From contig NZ_JAAGLT010000008.1 of NCBI RefSeq assembly GCF_010548275.1, forward strand, positions 62,001 through 126,000: 64,000 bases of DNA, written 5' to 3'. Below, piece after piece: positions 56,962-64,000 of this stretch. This DNA comes from Streptomyces sp. SID12488. Lineage in GTDB: Bacteria; Actinomycetota; Actinomycetes; Streptomycetales; Streptomycetaceae. The notes under the pieces were generated by a model, which did not search any database, was not told where the DNA came from, and saw only the letters and a list, made by a program, of their open reading frames with translations. The translations under genes were made by a program, and so were the position numbers. Each line of letters begins with the position of its first letter. Positions within the stretch are counted from its first letter, which is position 1.

Positions 56962-58652
56962 CCCGCACATCCGACCTGTGGTGGAAGAACGCGGTGGTGT
57001 ACTGCCTCGACGTCGAGACGTACCAGGACGGCAACGGAGACGGGATCGGCGACTTCGCGGGCCTCACCCAGCGCATCGACCATCTGGTCCGCCTCGGCGT
57101 GACATGTGTGTGGCTGATGCCCTTCTACCCGACCCGGGAACGTGACGACGGATACGACATCACCGACTTCTACGGTGTCGACCCCCGCCTGGGAACCCTG
57201 GGCGACTTCACCGAGTTCGTCCGCACGGCCAAGGACCGCGGCATACGCGTGATCGCCGACCTCGTGGTCAACCACACCTCCGAGCACCACCCCTGGTTCC
57301 AGGACGCCCGCTCCGGCCGGGACTCGGCCCACCGTGACTGGTACGTCTGGCAGGACGAGCCTCCCGAGGACAGCCCCGAAGGCGTGGTCTTCCCCGACGC
57401 GGAGGACAGCGTGTGGGAGTACGACGAAGGCAGCGGCCAGTACTACTTGCACCGCTTCTACAAGGAGCAGCCCGACCTCAACGTCGCCAACCCCGAGGTA
57501 CGGGACGAGATAGCCCGCATCATGGGTTTCTGGACGCAGCTCGGACTGTCCGGGTTCCGGGTCGACGCCGTGCCCTTCCTGCTGGAGACGGACGGCCAGG
57601 ACGACGCCGGCGCGCTGCCGGACCCGCACGAGTACCTCGCCGACCTGCGCGCCTTCCTCGGCCGCCGCAACGGTGAGTCGGTGCTGCTCGGCGAGGTGAA
57701 CCTGCCCTACGGCGACCTCGTCCGGTTCTTCGGCGATCCCGACTCGGACCGAGGCGACGAACTCACCATGTGCTTCGACTTCGTCGGGATGCAGCAGATG
57801 TACCTGTCGATGGCACGCGAGGAGGCGGGGCCGCTGGCCGCCTCGCTGCGTGATCGCCCCGCCGCCCCGCGCGACGCCCACTGGGCCACCTTCGTTCGCA
57901 ACCACGACGAACTCACCCTCGACAAGCTGAGCGACGACGAACGTGCCGAGGTCTTCGCCGCCTTCGGCCCGGACAAGGACATGCAACTGTACGACCGGGG
58001 GCTGCGACGCAGGCTGCCTCCCATGGTCGACGGTGACCGGCGCCGTATCGAACTCGCCTACAGCCTCCTCTTCACCCTGCCGGGCACCCCCGTGCTCTTC
58101 TACGGTGAGGAGATCGGCATGGGCGAGAACCTGGCCGCCGAGGGCCGCCAGGCGGTACGCACCCCCATGCAGTGGACCCCGCAGGATGGCGCCGGCTACT
58201 CCACGGCCGCGCCGGACACCTTCCCGAACCCGCTGGCGGACGGCGCGTACGCACCCCAGAAGGTGAACGTGTACGAGCAGAGCCGCGACCCCGGCTCGCT
58301 CCTGAGCCGGATACGGCTGTTCGTCGAGCGCTACCGGGAAGCTCCCGAGCTGGCCTGGGGCGAGTACCGCCTTGTGGAGACGGGGGAGCGTTCCGTGCTC
58401 GCCCACATCAGCTGTACCCCGGACGGGAGGGTCCTGGCCCTGCACAACTTCGCGGGCCGCTCCCTCACCGTACGACTGCGGCTCCCGGAGACCGCACCCG
58501 GTGACAGGCTGACCGACCTCCTTGCCGAGGACCACGCCGGGCTCACGGTGTCCGACGACGGTCTGCTCAGCGTCGAACTGCCCGCCTACGGGTACCGGTG
58601 GCTGCGCGTCGGGACGCCGGCCGACGATCCGGAGCGGGTTGCTGCCGGCTGA
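56952..58652 (+). CDS. GH13 alpha-amylase-family enzyme, trehalose synthase-like
   Basis: A 566-residue enzyme. The eight-fold barrel regions are clear: WLMPFYPTRERDDGYDITDF, VIADLVVNHTSEHHPWFQDA (region I), GFRVDAVPFLL (region II nucleophile Asp), SVLLGEVNLPYGD (region III acid Glu) and FVRNHDELTLDKL (region IV Asp). The order QYYLHRFYKEQPDLNVANPE and the DGYDITDFYGVDPRLG start are close to trehalose synthase (TreS) and related transglycosylases. It probably isomerises maltose and trehalose or acts on alpha-glucosides in stress metabolism. Exact activity is not certain. Confidence 0.85.
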   Translation: MRLTRTSDLWWKNAVVYCLDVETYQDGNGDGIGDFAGLTQRIDHLVRLGVTCVWLMPFYPTRERDDGYDITDFYGVDPRLGTLGDFTEFVRTAKDRGIRVIADLVVNHTSEHHPWFQDARSGRDSAHRDWYVWQDEPPEDSPEGVVFPDAEDSVWEYDEGSGQYYLHRFYKEQPDLNVANPEVRDEIARIMGFWTQLGLSGFRVDAVPFLLETDGQDDAGALPDPHEYLADLRAFLGRRNGESVLLGEVNLPYGDLVRFFGDPDSDRGDELTMCFDFVGMQQMYLSMAREEAGPLAASLRDRPAAPRDAHWATFVRNHDELTLDKLSDDERAEVFAAFGPDKDMQLYDRGLRRRLPPMVDGDRRRIELAYSLLFTLPGTPVLFYGEEIGMGENLAAEGRQAVRTPMQWTPQDGAGYSTAAPDTFPNPLADGAYAPQKVNVYEQSRDPGSLLSRIRLFVERYREAPELAWGEYRLVETGERSVLAHISCTPDGRVLALHNFAGRSLTVRLRLPETAPGDRLTDLLAEDHAGLTVSDDGLLSVELPAYGYRWLRVGTPADDPERVAAG

Positions 58653-58740
58653 GAGCCCCAGCGAGGGCGCCGATCGTCGTCACTTCTCGGCGTTCCCGGC
58701 GCGGGCTCTGCCGGTGATCTGGGCCAGGGTCCGGGCCCAT

Positions 58741-58915
58741 GACCTGATTGACCTGCCCGATGATCTCCGCGGTGATGGAGACAGCCGCCTCGGGCCTGCG
58801 GGTTCCGAGACCGAGGCCGATCGGTGAGCAGGAGTCGCAGGCGTTCGTCGTGGGTACGCAGGGAGCCCGTCGCCCGCACATAGGCGACGGGCAGGTCGAG
58901 GGCCTGTCGTAGCGG
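58741..58915 (-). pseudogene. XdhC-family remnant, frameshifted
   Basis: The minus strand reads DLPVAYVRATGSLRTHDERL then RLLL in one frame and SPIGLGLGTRRPEAAVSITA then EIIGQV in another. Together they are the C-terminal part of XdhC/CoxI-type maturation proteins (THxER..., then SPIGLxLGxRxPEExAxSIxAEI). The frames meet at about 58830. The N-terminal domain is absent. Confidence 0.5.
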
Positions 58916-59452
58916 TGGCCGGGGCGGCGGTGGGGGTGGTGGTCCATCGGGCGGCGGTCCCCCAGGCGGCCCCCGCTGGTGATACCGCCCAGGGAGCCGA
59001 CGCCGAAGGAGAAGGCGACACGGACGAGCGGAACCGCGCCTTCCGGGCGCCTGTACGGCAGGTCGGCCACGGAGTGACACAGGTGTACGTCGCCAGCCCA
59101 CCGCCCATGATCAGCATCGCGGCGCCGAGCGCCGGCCCCAGCCGGTCCGGCCGCAGGGCGCGCACTCATGCTGGGGAGCATGACCAGCAACGTTCCCCTC
59201 AGTGAGCTGGGAGATTCGTCAAGGAGCGCCACTTGGAGCTGAGCCCGCGTACGGTCGGGCTGCCGGGTGGCCGGGCCGCGCCGGTGAACTGTCGATGCGG
59301 GAGGAGCAGTTCGCCCGCTGGTGAGGCGATCATCGCGTCGCCGCACGCACCATGGGCACGAAGACCCCCAACCACGCACGACCGGCTGTGGATCGTCGCT
59401 TTCTCAGGGGTCGGCGGCACCGAGTGAAGCCCTTCCTCGCCGCCGCAGCGCG
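58916..59452. other. Decayed coding DNA, no intact gene
   Basis: On the minus strand short segments with membrane-protein character (LGPALGAAMLIMGGGLATYT and VRVAFSFGVGSLGGITSGGR) occur in different frames between 58980 and 59165, which suggests a broken transporter gene. The part 59166-59452 holds nothing I can support and should include sequence downstream of the L,D-transpeptidase gene. Confidence 0.35.
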
Positions 59453-60439
59453 TCACAGCGTCGCGGTCGTGTCCTCACCGGCGGCGCTGCCCGCGAGCCA
59501 CTGGGTCCATCCCAGGTTGAAGTCGGCGTAGCCGTTGTCGGGCGAGGCTTTGGCGCGCGGTGAGCCGGTGACGGTTATGGGATCGCCCTGCTTGACCTGG
59601 TCGTAGAACCACTTGGCGTCCGACATGGACAGATGGACGCAGCCGTGTGAGCCGCGGGCACTGCCGCCGCCCGGGTTCGGGTCGCCGGTCGAGTAGTGCA
59701 CGTAGGTGCCGGACTGGGTCAGGTGGACGTCCCAGGGGAGTGTCAGGTCGTAGTAGTCGGGGCTGCCCTTGTCGCAGCTGATACCGACGCTGCAGGAGGT
59801 CATGTGGACCTTCTCCTGCTTGTCGATGACGGCCATCGTGCCGTTCCACGTCGGATACTCGGCGCTGCCCGCGTTGATCGACAGGGTGCGCACCGGCGCG
59901 CCGTTCCGGGTCACCTTCATGGTGTGTCCGGTCACCGAGACATCCGCGCGCACATCGTCACCGATCTTGAAGGTGTGCGTGTATCCGTGTACGCCGAAAC
60001 GTCCGTTGCCGTTGCTGACGCCCTTCATGTCGGCGTCGATCTTCACCGTCGTGCCGGAGGGCCAGTAAGTCTTGGGGCGCCAGTCTGCGCGCTGGTCGCC
60101 GAACCAGTGCCAGGCGCCGGCCACCGGCTGCGAAGTGCTCACCTTCATGTGCTTCTCGACCGTGGCCCGCGCCTTGGCCGCCACCGGGTTCGTGAAGACC
60201 ACCGAGATGGGCATGGCCACGCCTACCGTGGTTCCCGTCTGCGGGGTGATCGTCTCCAGCAGCATCGGCGGGCCCGCGGGCTTAGTCGGTGACGGCGACG
60301 AGCTCGCCTTGGGGTTTCCCGGGGCCTTCGCGTCGTCGCCGCTCGCCTTGTCACTGCCGCCCCCGCCGCAGGCACTCGCGCCCACCAGCATCACGCCCGT
60401 GACGAGTGCGATCCCTATGCTGCCCTTGCGCCGTCGCAC
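59453..60439 (-). CDS. L,D-transpeptidase lipoprotein with Ig-like domain
   Basis: A 328-residue protein from a GTG at 60439 (RRRKGSIGIALVTGVMLVGA follows). The lipobox ASACGGGG makes it a lipoprotein. An Ig-like domain (about 65-180, TVGVAMPISVVFTNPVAAKA) precedes the YkuD catalytic domain, whose end shows DVHLTQSGTYVHYSTGDPNP and the active-site GSARGSHGCVHLSMSDAKWF with the catalytic Cys. These enzymes form 3-3 crosslinks in actinobacterial peptidoglycan. The architecture matches mycobacterial LdtMt2-type proteins. Confidence 0.9.
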   Translation of the reverse strand: MRRRKGSIGIALVTGVMLVGASACGGGGSDKASGDDAKAPGNPKASSSPSPTKPAGPPMLLETITPQTGTTVGVAMPISVVFTNPVAAKARATVEKHMKVSTSQPVAGAWHWFGDQRADWRPKTYWPSGTTVKIDADMKGVSNGNGRFGVHGYTHTFKIGDDVRADVSVTGHTMKVTRNGAPVRTLSINAGSAEYPTWNGTMAVIDKQEKVHMTSCSVGISCDKGSPDYYDLTLPWDVHLTQSGTYVHYSTGDPNPGGGSARGSHGCVHLSMSDAKWFYDQVKQGDPITVTGSPRAKASPDNGYADFNLGWTQWLAGSAAGEDTTATL

Positions 60440-60712
60440 GACTTGCCCCGCTCTCTCGCTCTGTGGCCCTGACGAGCCTGCCGCACTGTGAGACGGCGAC
60501 GGCGTGGGCCGCAGTTGCGTGTGCCGCGTAAAGCGTGTCTCAAACATCGGTGCCCAGTGGCCTAGGCCCGGCCGGACGGCTTCAGGCCGGCCGGGACCTC
60601 CTGCGCGAGGCCGCTGCCCTGGCCCGGGGAGATGTCCCGGCCGCCGGCCGCCGGGATCGCGGCGTCGCGCGCCGAGGAGCCGAACCGGGCCGTCGGGTTC
60701 GTCCGGAAGCGG

Positions 60713-61066
60713 TCAGGCGGGCTGCCACAACTCGATTCGGTTGCCCTCAGGATCGGTGACCCAGCCGAATCGACCGACACCGTCCATGTCCTGCGTACCG
60801 TCGGCGACGTCCGCCCCATTGGCGCGTAGTTGCGCGAGCATCGCATCCAGGTCGCGTACCCGGAAGTTGAGCATGGTCTGCTGGGTGCGGGACCCGAAGT
60901 AGTCGGTCTCGGACTCGAACGTCGCGAACACCGTCGGCCCTGCTCCCTGACGCCACAGGCCGTTCTCATCGGCGCCCAGGCCCAGACAATCGCGATACCA
61001 CGCGTTCAGGGCCGTAGGGTCGGACGCCCGCATGAAGTACCCACCGATTCCCAGCACACGTTCCAT
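60713..61066 (-). CDS. VOC (glyoxalase/bleomycin-resistance) family protein
   Basis: A 117-residue protein with two beta-alpha-beta-beta-beta modules: GIGGYFMRASDPTALNAWYR and MLNFRVRDLDAMLAQLRANG, ending FGWVTDPEGNRIELWQPA, the classic metal-side motif (DPEGNxxELW). Substrate unknown. A single domain this size normally works as a dimer. The 324 bases before the MFS gene (61067-61390) carry no gene and must hold both divergent promoters. Confidence 0.85.
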   Translation of the reverse strand: MERVLGIGGYFMRASDPTALNAWYRDCLGLGADENGLWRQGAGPTVFATFESETDYFGSRTQQTMLNFRVRDLDAMLAQLRANGADVADGTQDMDGVGRFGWVTDPEGNRIELWQPA

Positions 61067-61390
61067 GCCGCCATCCTGTCAGCCCGGCAACCGGGCGGGC
61101 CGACACCACACCATCGCCCGAACCACACCGTGCTGGGTCCGCGTGTGCGCCGGGGAAATCGCCTTTCGTGCCGGGCCGCCGCGGGCTAGTGTCAGGCTCC
61201 AGCGAGCAACCCATGAGGAGCCAGGACATGCCCGGTCGTCCAGGCGCGCGTTGACGTCGTAGGCCCAGATCGGCCAGTCATCGCGTGCTGCCCTTGATGT
61301 TGTGGCACAGCGAGCCTTCCCCGCCTGTATCCGGTGCGCCTTCCGTACGCCGGCCGGCGGGCGTCGTACGAGGCAACCAAGGGGATCGCC

Positions 61391-62710
61391 GTGCCGTCCG
61401 CATCTTCCGCCGTACCCGATTCCGGTCGACCTGTTCCGCCGAGCCTGTGGCGGGACCGCGACTTCCGCAGACTGTGGGTGGGTCAGACGGCCTCCCAACT
61501 CGGCGAGCACGCGACCTTGGTGGTTCTCCCGCTCTTCGCCGTTCTGACGCTCGACGCCGGTGCCGACCAGTTGGGTGTTCTCCGCGCCGTGGGGCAGGCG
61601 CCGGTCCTGTTGCTCTCGCTCTTCGTCGGCGCGTGGGTCGACAGATGGCGGACCCGCACGGTGATGGTGTTGACGGACATCGGCCGGACCCTGACGCTGG
61701 GCGCCGCCGCGGTGGCCGGCCTCTTCGGCCGGCTCGGCCTGCCGGAGCTGTTCGTGGTCGCCTTCGCCGTCGGTGCCCTGTCCGTGTTCTTCGACGTGGC
61801 GTACCAGTCGTCTCTCGTACGGTTGGTGACACGCGAGCAGTTGGTGCGGGGCAACAGCGCGCTCGAGGGCAGCCGGTCCGCGGCCCAGATCGGCGGCCCC
61901 GCCCTCGGCGGTGCGTTGGTCTCCATCCTGTCGGCGCCCATCGCTGCCGCGTCCAGCGCGCTGTTCTTCGCGCTGTCGTTTCTGTCGATCCGCCGGATCC
62001 GCCGGACCGAAGCGATCCCGGAGCACTCGGAACGCCCTCCTCGGTTGGGGCGGCGGATTCATGATGGCCTCCGTTTCGTCGTCGGCGACCCCTCGCTGCG
62101 AGCCGTGTGTCTCGCCTCGGCCGCCTTCCAGTTCTCCTTCGCGGCCGTGATGACCGTCTACCTGCTCTTCCTGCCGCGCGAACTGCACCTGTCGGGAACC
62201 GCCGTCGGGCTTGCGCTCGCCGCCACGGGGCCCGGCGCGCTCCTGGGCTCGATGCTGGCTGCCCGCCTGCCGAGCCGGTTCGGCCATGGCACGGTACTCG
62301 TCACCGCGGCGGCACTCGGCGACGGCGCGTTCCTCTGCGTGCCCGCGCTGGACGGTTCCCCCGCGGTGACCGTTCCCGTGCTGCTGGCGGCCGGCTTCGT
62401 GTTCGGGACCGGCAGTCAGTTGGTGACTGTCACGGTCATGGCCGTCCGGCAGGCCGTCACTCCGGACGGGATGCAGGGCCGCGCCGCGGCGACGATCACG
62501 TTTGTGGGCATGGGGCTGGCCCCGTTCGGCTCGCTGCTCGGCGGATTCCTGGCACAGGAGTGGGGACTGCGCACCAGCCTCCTGGTGACAGCCGCAGGGA
62601 TGCTGCTGTCACCCGTGCTGATGGCGATCTCCCCGCTCGCCCGCCTGGGACGGACACTTCCCGCCCCGCAGGACGGAAGACGGTCGCGAAGGCGACGATC
62701 GACGCGCTGA
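61391..62710 (+). CDS. MFS exporter
   Basis: A 439-residue integral membrane protein from a GTG behind AAGGGG. About 12 hydrophobic segments are visible. VGQTASQLGEHATLVVLPLF, VDRWRTRTVMVLTDIGRTLT (the loop 2-3 motif with D-R-x-x-x-R) and RGNSALEGSRSAAQIGGPAL place it in the MFS_3/enterobactin-exporter-like branch that extrudes small molecules. A short basic tail ends it. Substrate is unknown. Confidence 0.85.
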   Translation: MPSASSAVPDSGRPVPPSLWRDRDFRRLWVGQTASQLGEHATLVVLPLFAVLTLDAGADQLGVLRAVGQAPVLLLSLFVGAWVDRWRTRTVMVLTDIGRTLTLGAAAVAGLFGRLGLPELFVVAFAVGALSVFFDVAYQSSLVRLVTREQLVRGNSALEGSRSAAQIGGPALGGALVSILSAPIAAASSALFFALSFLSIRRIRRTEAIPEHSERPPRLGRRIHDGLRFVVGDPSLRAVCLASAAFQFSFAAVMTVYLLFLPRELHLSGTAVGLALAATGPGALLGSMLAARLPSRFGHGTVLVTAAALGDGAFLCVPALDGSPAVTVPVLLAAGFVFGTGSQLVTVTVMAVRQAVTPDGMQGRAAATITFVGMGLAPFGSLLGGFLAQEWGLRTSLLVTAAGMLLSPVLMAISPLARLGRTLPAPQDGRRSRRRRSTR

Positions 62711-62746
62711 CCTCGTGGGGCAGTCTGATGCGGCCGGTGGCCCTGG

Positions 62747-63060
62747 TCATGCCAGCCCGCCCGGCTTGGCCAGCAGTTCCTTCAGACCCGCGTCGATGAA
62801 CTCGGTGTCCTTGGGATTGCTGTCGTGACCGGCGAAGTGGCCCCAGATGGCGGGGATCACCCGGAGTTCGGCGCCCGGTATGTGACTGACGGCCCAGGCC
62901 TCGTCCTCCGGCGGGAAGTAGAGGTCCTTCTCGGCGGGCATGTCGGGCGTGGTCGCTCTGAATGGAGCCGAGCGCCGCCTCGGTGTCGCCGTCGAAGCCG
63001 GGGGTGAGCCCGACGTCGCCGTTCTGCCAGGTCCTGCGGACACTTCTCCAACGGGCGTCG
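62747..63060 (-). pseudogene. C-terminal remnant of an alpha/beta hydrolase (MetX-like), frameshifted
   Basis: One frame reads RRTWQNGDVGLTPGFDGDTE then AALGSIQ, and a second continues PAEKDLYFPPEDEAWAVSHI, PGAELRVIPAIWGHFAGHDS, ending FIDAGLKELLAKPGG. Joined, this is the C-terminal third of homoserine O-acetyltransferase-like hydrolases, with the catalytic Asp (EKDLYFPPED) and His (IWGHFAG). The N-terminal two thirds are missing and a frameshift lies near 62955. Confidence 0.55.
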
Positions 63061-63202
63061 AGGCGACTGGGCTGACGGGCTGAACCCTCCAACCCCACGA
63101 GCCGACCGGCCGCCGCTTGTCGCGACCTTCGGCGGGGCCCCGCTCTCCGGGCCGCTCGCCCGGGGCGTTCCAGCGCCCCACCACCCGGTTGGTCCTGGCC
63201 GG

Positions 63203-63649
63203 CTAGCCGACGGGCCGTGGCAGGCTCAGGTGGGCGACGATCTGCTTGCCGGTCTCCAGGCCGATGGTGTGCAACTGGTCGCACAGACGGGTGACCAACT
63301 GAAGTCCGTGCCCGCCGACGCGACGGACGTCGTACGCGCGCAGTTCGGGTGGCCGGGGGGAGCTGTCGCGCACGGTGATGCGCAGCAGGGCTGCGTCGGG
63401 TGTCACCTCCAGCGCCAGGCCGCCCGGACCGGGTGCGTGGCGCAGCGCGTTGGTGACCAGCTCACTGACGACGAGCTGGGCGTCCTGGCTCGGTCGGTGG
63501 TCGGGGTCGTGGCCGGCATCGGCCAGCAGCGTGCGCACGGCCGCTCGGGCGTCCGTGAGCGACGCGTCTGTCGTGTCCCAGGCGGCGCTGTATCGCAAAG
63601 CCGTCGGTGCCTGTTCCTCCGATGCCCGGGTTTTACGTGGGATGACCAT
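63203..63649 (-). CDS. RsbW-like ATP-binding protein
   Basis: A 148-residue protein from MVIPRKTRASEEQAPTALRY behind GGGAAGAG. The HATPase domain has DAQLVVSELVTNALRHAPGP (N-box), LLRITVRDSSPRPPELRAYD (G1) and VGGHGLQLVTRLCDQLHTIG (G2). It is the same family as the 47.4 kb gene and the end of the 39.5 kb phosphatase. It would act on anti-sigma antagonists or similar proteins. Divergent from the RsbQ-like gene. Confidence 0.85.
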   Translation of the reverse strand: MVIPRKTRASEEQAPTALRYSAAWDTTDASLTDARAAVRTLLADAGHDPDHRPSQDAQLVVSELVTNALRHAPGPGGLALEVTPDAALLRITVRDSSPRPPELRAYDVRRVGGHGLQLVTRLCDQLHTIGLETGKQIVAHLSLPRPVG

Positions 63650-63849
63650 AGAACTCTTCCCGTGGATCGTTTTTTCTTCATCGCGGGTTGTCGCTCTCGC
63701 ATGGTTTCGCCTACCCGCTGTCGGCTTGTTCATGGGCTTGCCGGGCCCGCTTCGATTCGGCCGCTCGGCGTTGTGGGGGCGTTGTACGGGTCGTGGAACC
63801 AATGGGCAGCCTCGGCGGAAGGATGAGCGGGACCTGGGAGACTGGCCGG

Positions 63850-64000
63850 ATGGACATCAGCCGCAGGAACAACGTCAACGTCATCGGCAACCCCCAGGGG
63901 CCGACGGTGGTGCTGGCTCACGGGTTCGGCTGCGATCAGAACATGTGGCGGCTGACGGTGCCGGCTCTCGTCGAGGACTACCGAGTGGTGCTGTTCGACT
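63850..64000 (+). CDS. RsbQ-like alpha/beta hydrolase, N-terminal part (runs off the window)
   Basis: The first 50 codons read MDISRRNNVNVIGNPQGPTV then VLAHGFGCDQNMWRLTVPAL, with the oxyanion HGFGCDQNMWR motif typical of RsbQ, the hydrolase partner of the RsbP phosphatase in the energy-stress branch of the sigma-B pathway, and of related strigolactone-type receptors. The catalytic Ser, Asp and His lie beyond the window. GGGAG precedes the ATG. A divergent RsbW-like gene sits next to it. Confidence 0.75.
   Translation, partial: MDISRRNNVNVIGNPQGPTVVLAHGFGCDQNMWRLTVPALVEDYRVVLFD

Noticed and set aside
56562..58535. 657-codon minus-strand frame opposite the GH13 gene
   Set aside because: No domains, and typical Val/Gly/His/Arg antisense composition, while the plus strand has all four GH13 catalytic regions.
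1..64000. CRISPR array
   Set aside because: No series of regularly spaced identical repeats of 25-40 bp with unique spacers is present. The GTCTA array has an 8-9 bp period and the 23-bp repeats occur only as a pair 65 bp apart.

Overview
The window is high-GC actinobacterial DNA and looks like a Streptomyces chromosome. It carries FGE-rich signalling genes typical of that genus: Scr1/DUF397 regulator pairs, several SpoIIE-type PP2C phosphatases, RsbW-like ATPases, BldC/MerR-like regulators and TAT-exported glycosidases. About 61% of the window, from base 1 to roughly 39.1 kb, is one integrated tailed (siphovirus-type) phage. The rest is host chromosome. The left prophage end lies outside the window, so the attachment sites cannot be paired.

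Prophage layout. Almost every gene is on the minus strand, so the genome reads from right to left. A large serine integrase (37327-39087) sits at the right edge. It is followed by two HNH genes with tRNA-like debris, a third HNH gene, then small and large terminase, SPP1-type portal, minor head protein, scaffold and major capsid protein. Next come head-tail connectors, tail terminator, major tail protein, tail assembly chaperones joined by a -1 frameshift, tape measure and minor tail proteins. The lysis block (amidase endolysin and holin-like proteins) precedes the DNA-metabolism block: dNMP kinase, Cas4/RecB-like nuclease, gp3-like recombination directionality factor, an unusual two-frame cytosine methyltransferase, PD-(D/E)XK nuclease, primase-helicase and family A DNA polymerase. 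A sigma-like protein ends this block.

The far left of the prophage (0-7.3 kb) is cargo or lysogeny DNA. It holds a GntR regulator behind a GTCTA iteron array, an Scr1-type XRE regulator with its DUF397 partner, and a three-gene set that looks like a peptide natural-product (RiPP) cassette: a 62-residue peptide, a radical SAM enzyme and a PIMT-like methyltransferase. A second accessory gene (26162-26713) is inserted on the opposite strand inside the tail operon. Several repeated non-coding elements recur in the prophage: intrinsic terminators with a shared CATGCCC tail, a 20-bp GTAGGGACGG element upstream of integrase, HNH and sigma genes, and two copies of an AT-rich element flanked by GATGACGG inverted repeats.

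Host part (39.5-64 kb). It contains a PAS-GAF-PP2C-ATPase phosphatase, a TAT-exported GH29 alpha-L-fucosidase with carbohydrate-binding domains, a BNR-like lipoprotein, a serine beta-lactamase/DD-peptidase, RsbW-like kinases, a MerR-type regulator, hemolysin III, a second PP2C phosphatase and a GNAT acetyltransferase. It continues with a hydrolase/luciferase-like/methyltransferase operon divergent from a LysR gene, CsbD, a flavin oxidoreductase/GH13 pair, an L,D-transpeptidase, an MFS exporter and the start of an RsbQ-like hydrolase. Interspersed are decayed genes: aldo/keto reductase, IS5 transposase, a frameshifted luciferase-like oxidoreductase, XdhC and an alpha/beta hydrolase. The repeated PP2C, RsbW, RsbQ and CsbD genes suggest a neighbourhood concerned with sigma-B-type general stress signalling.
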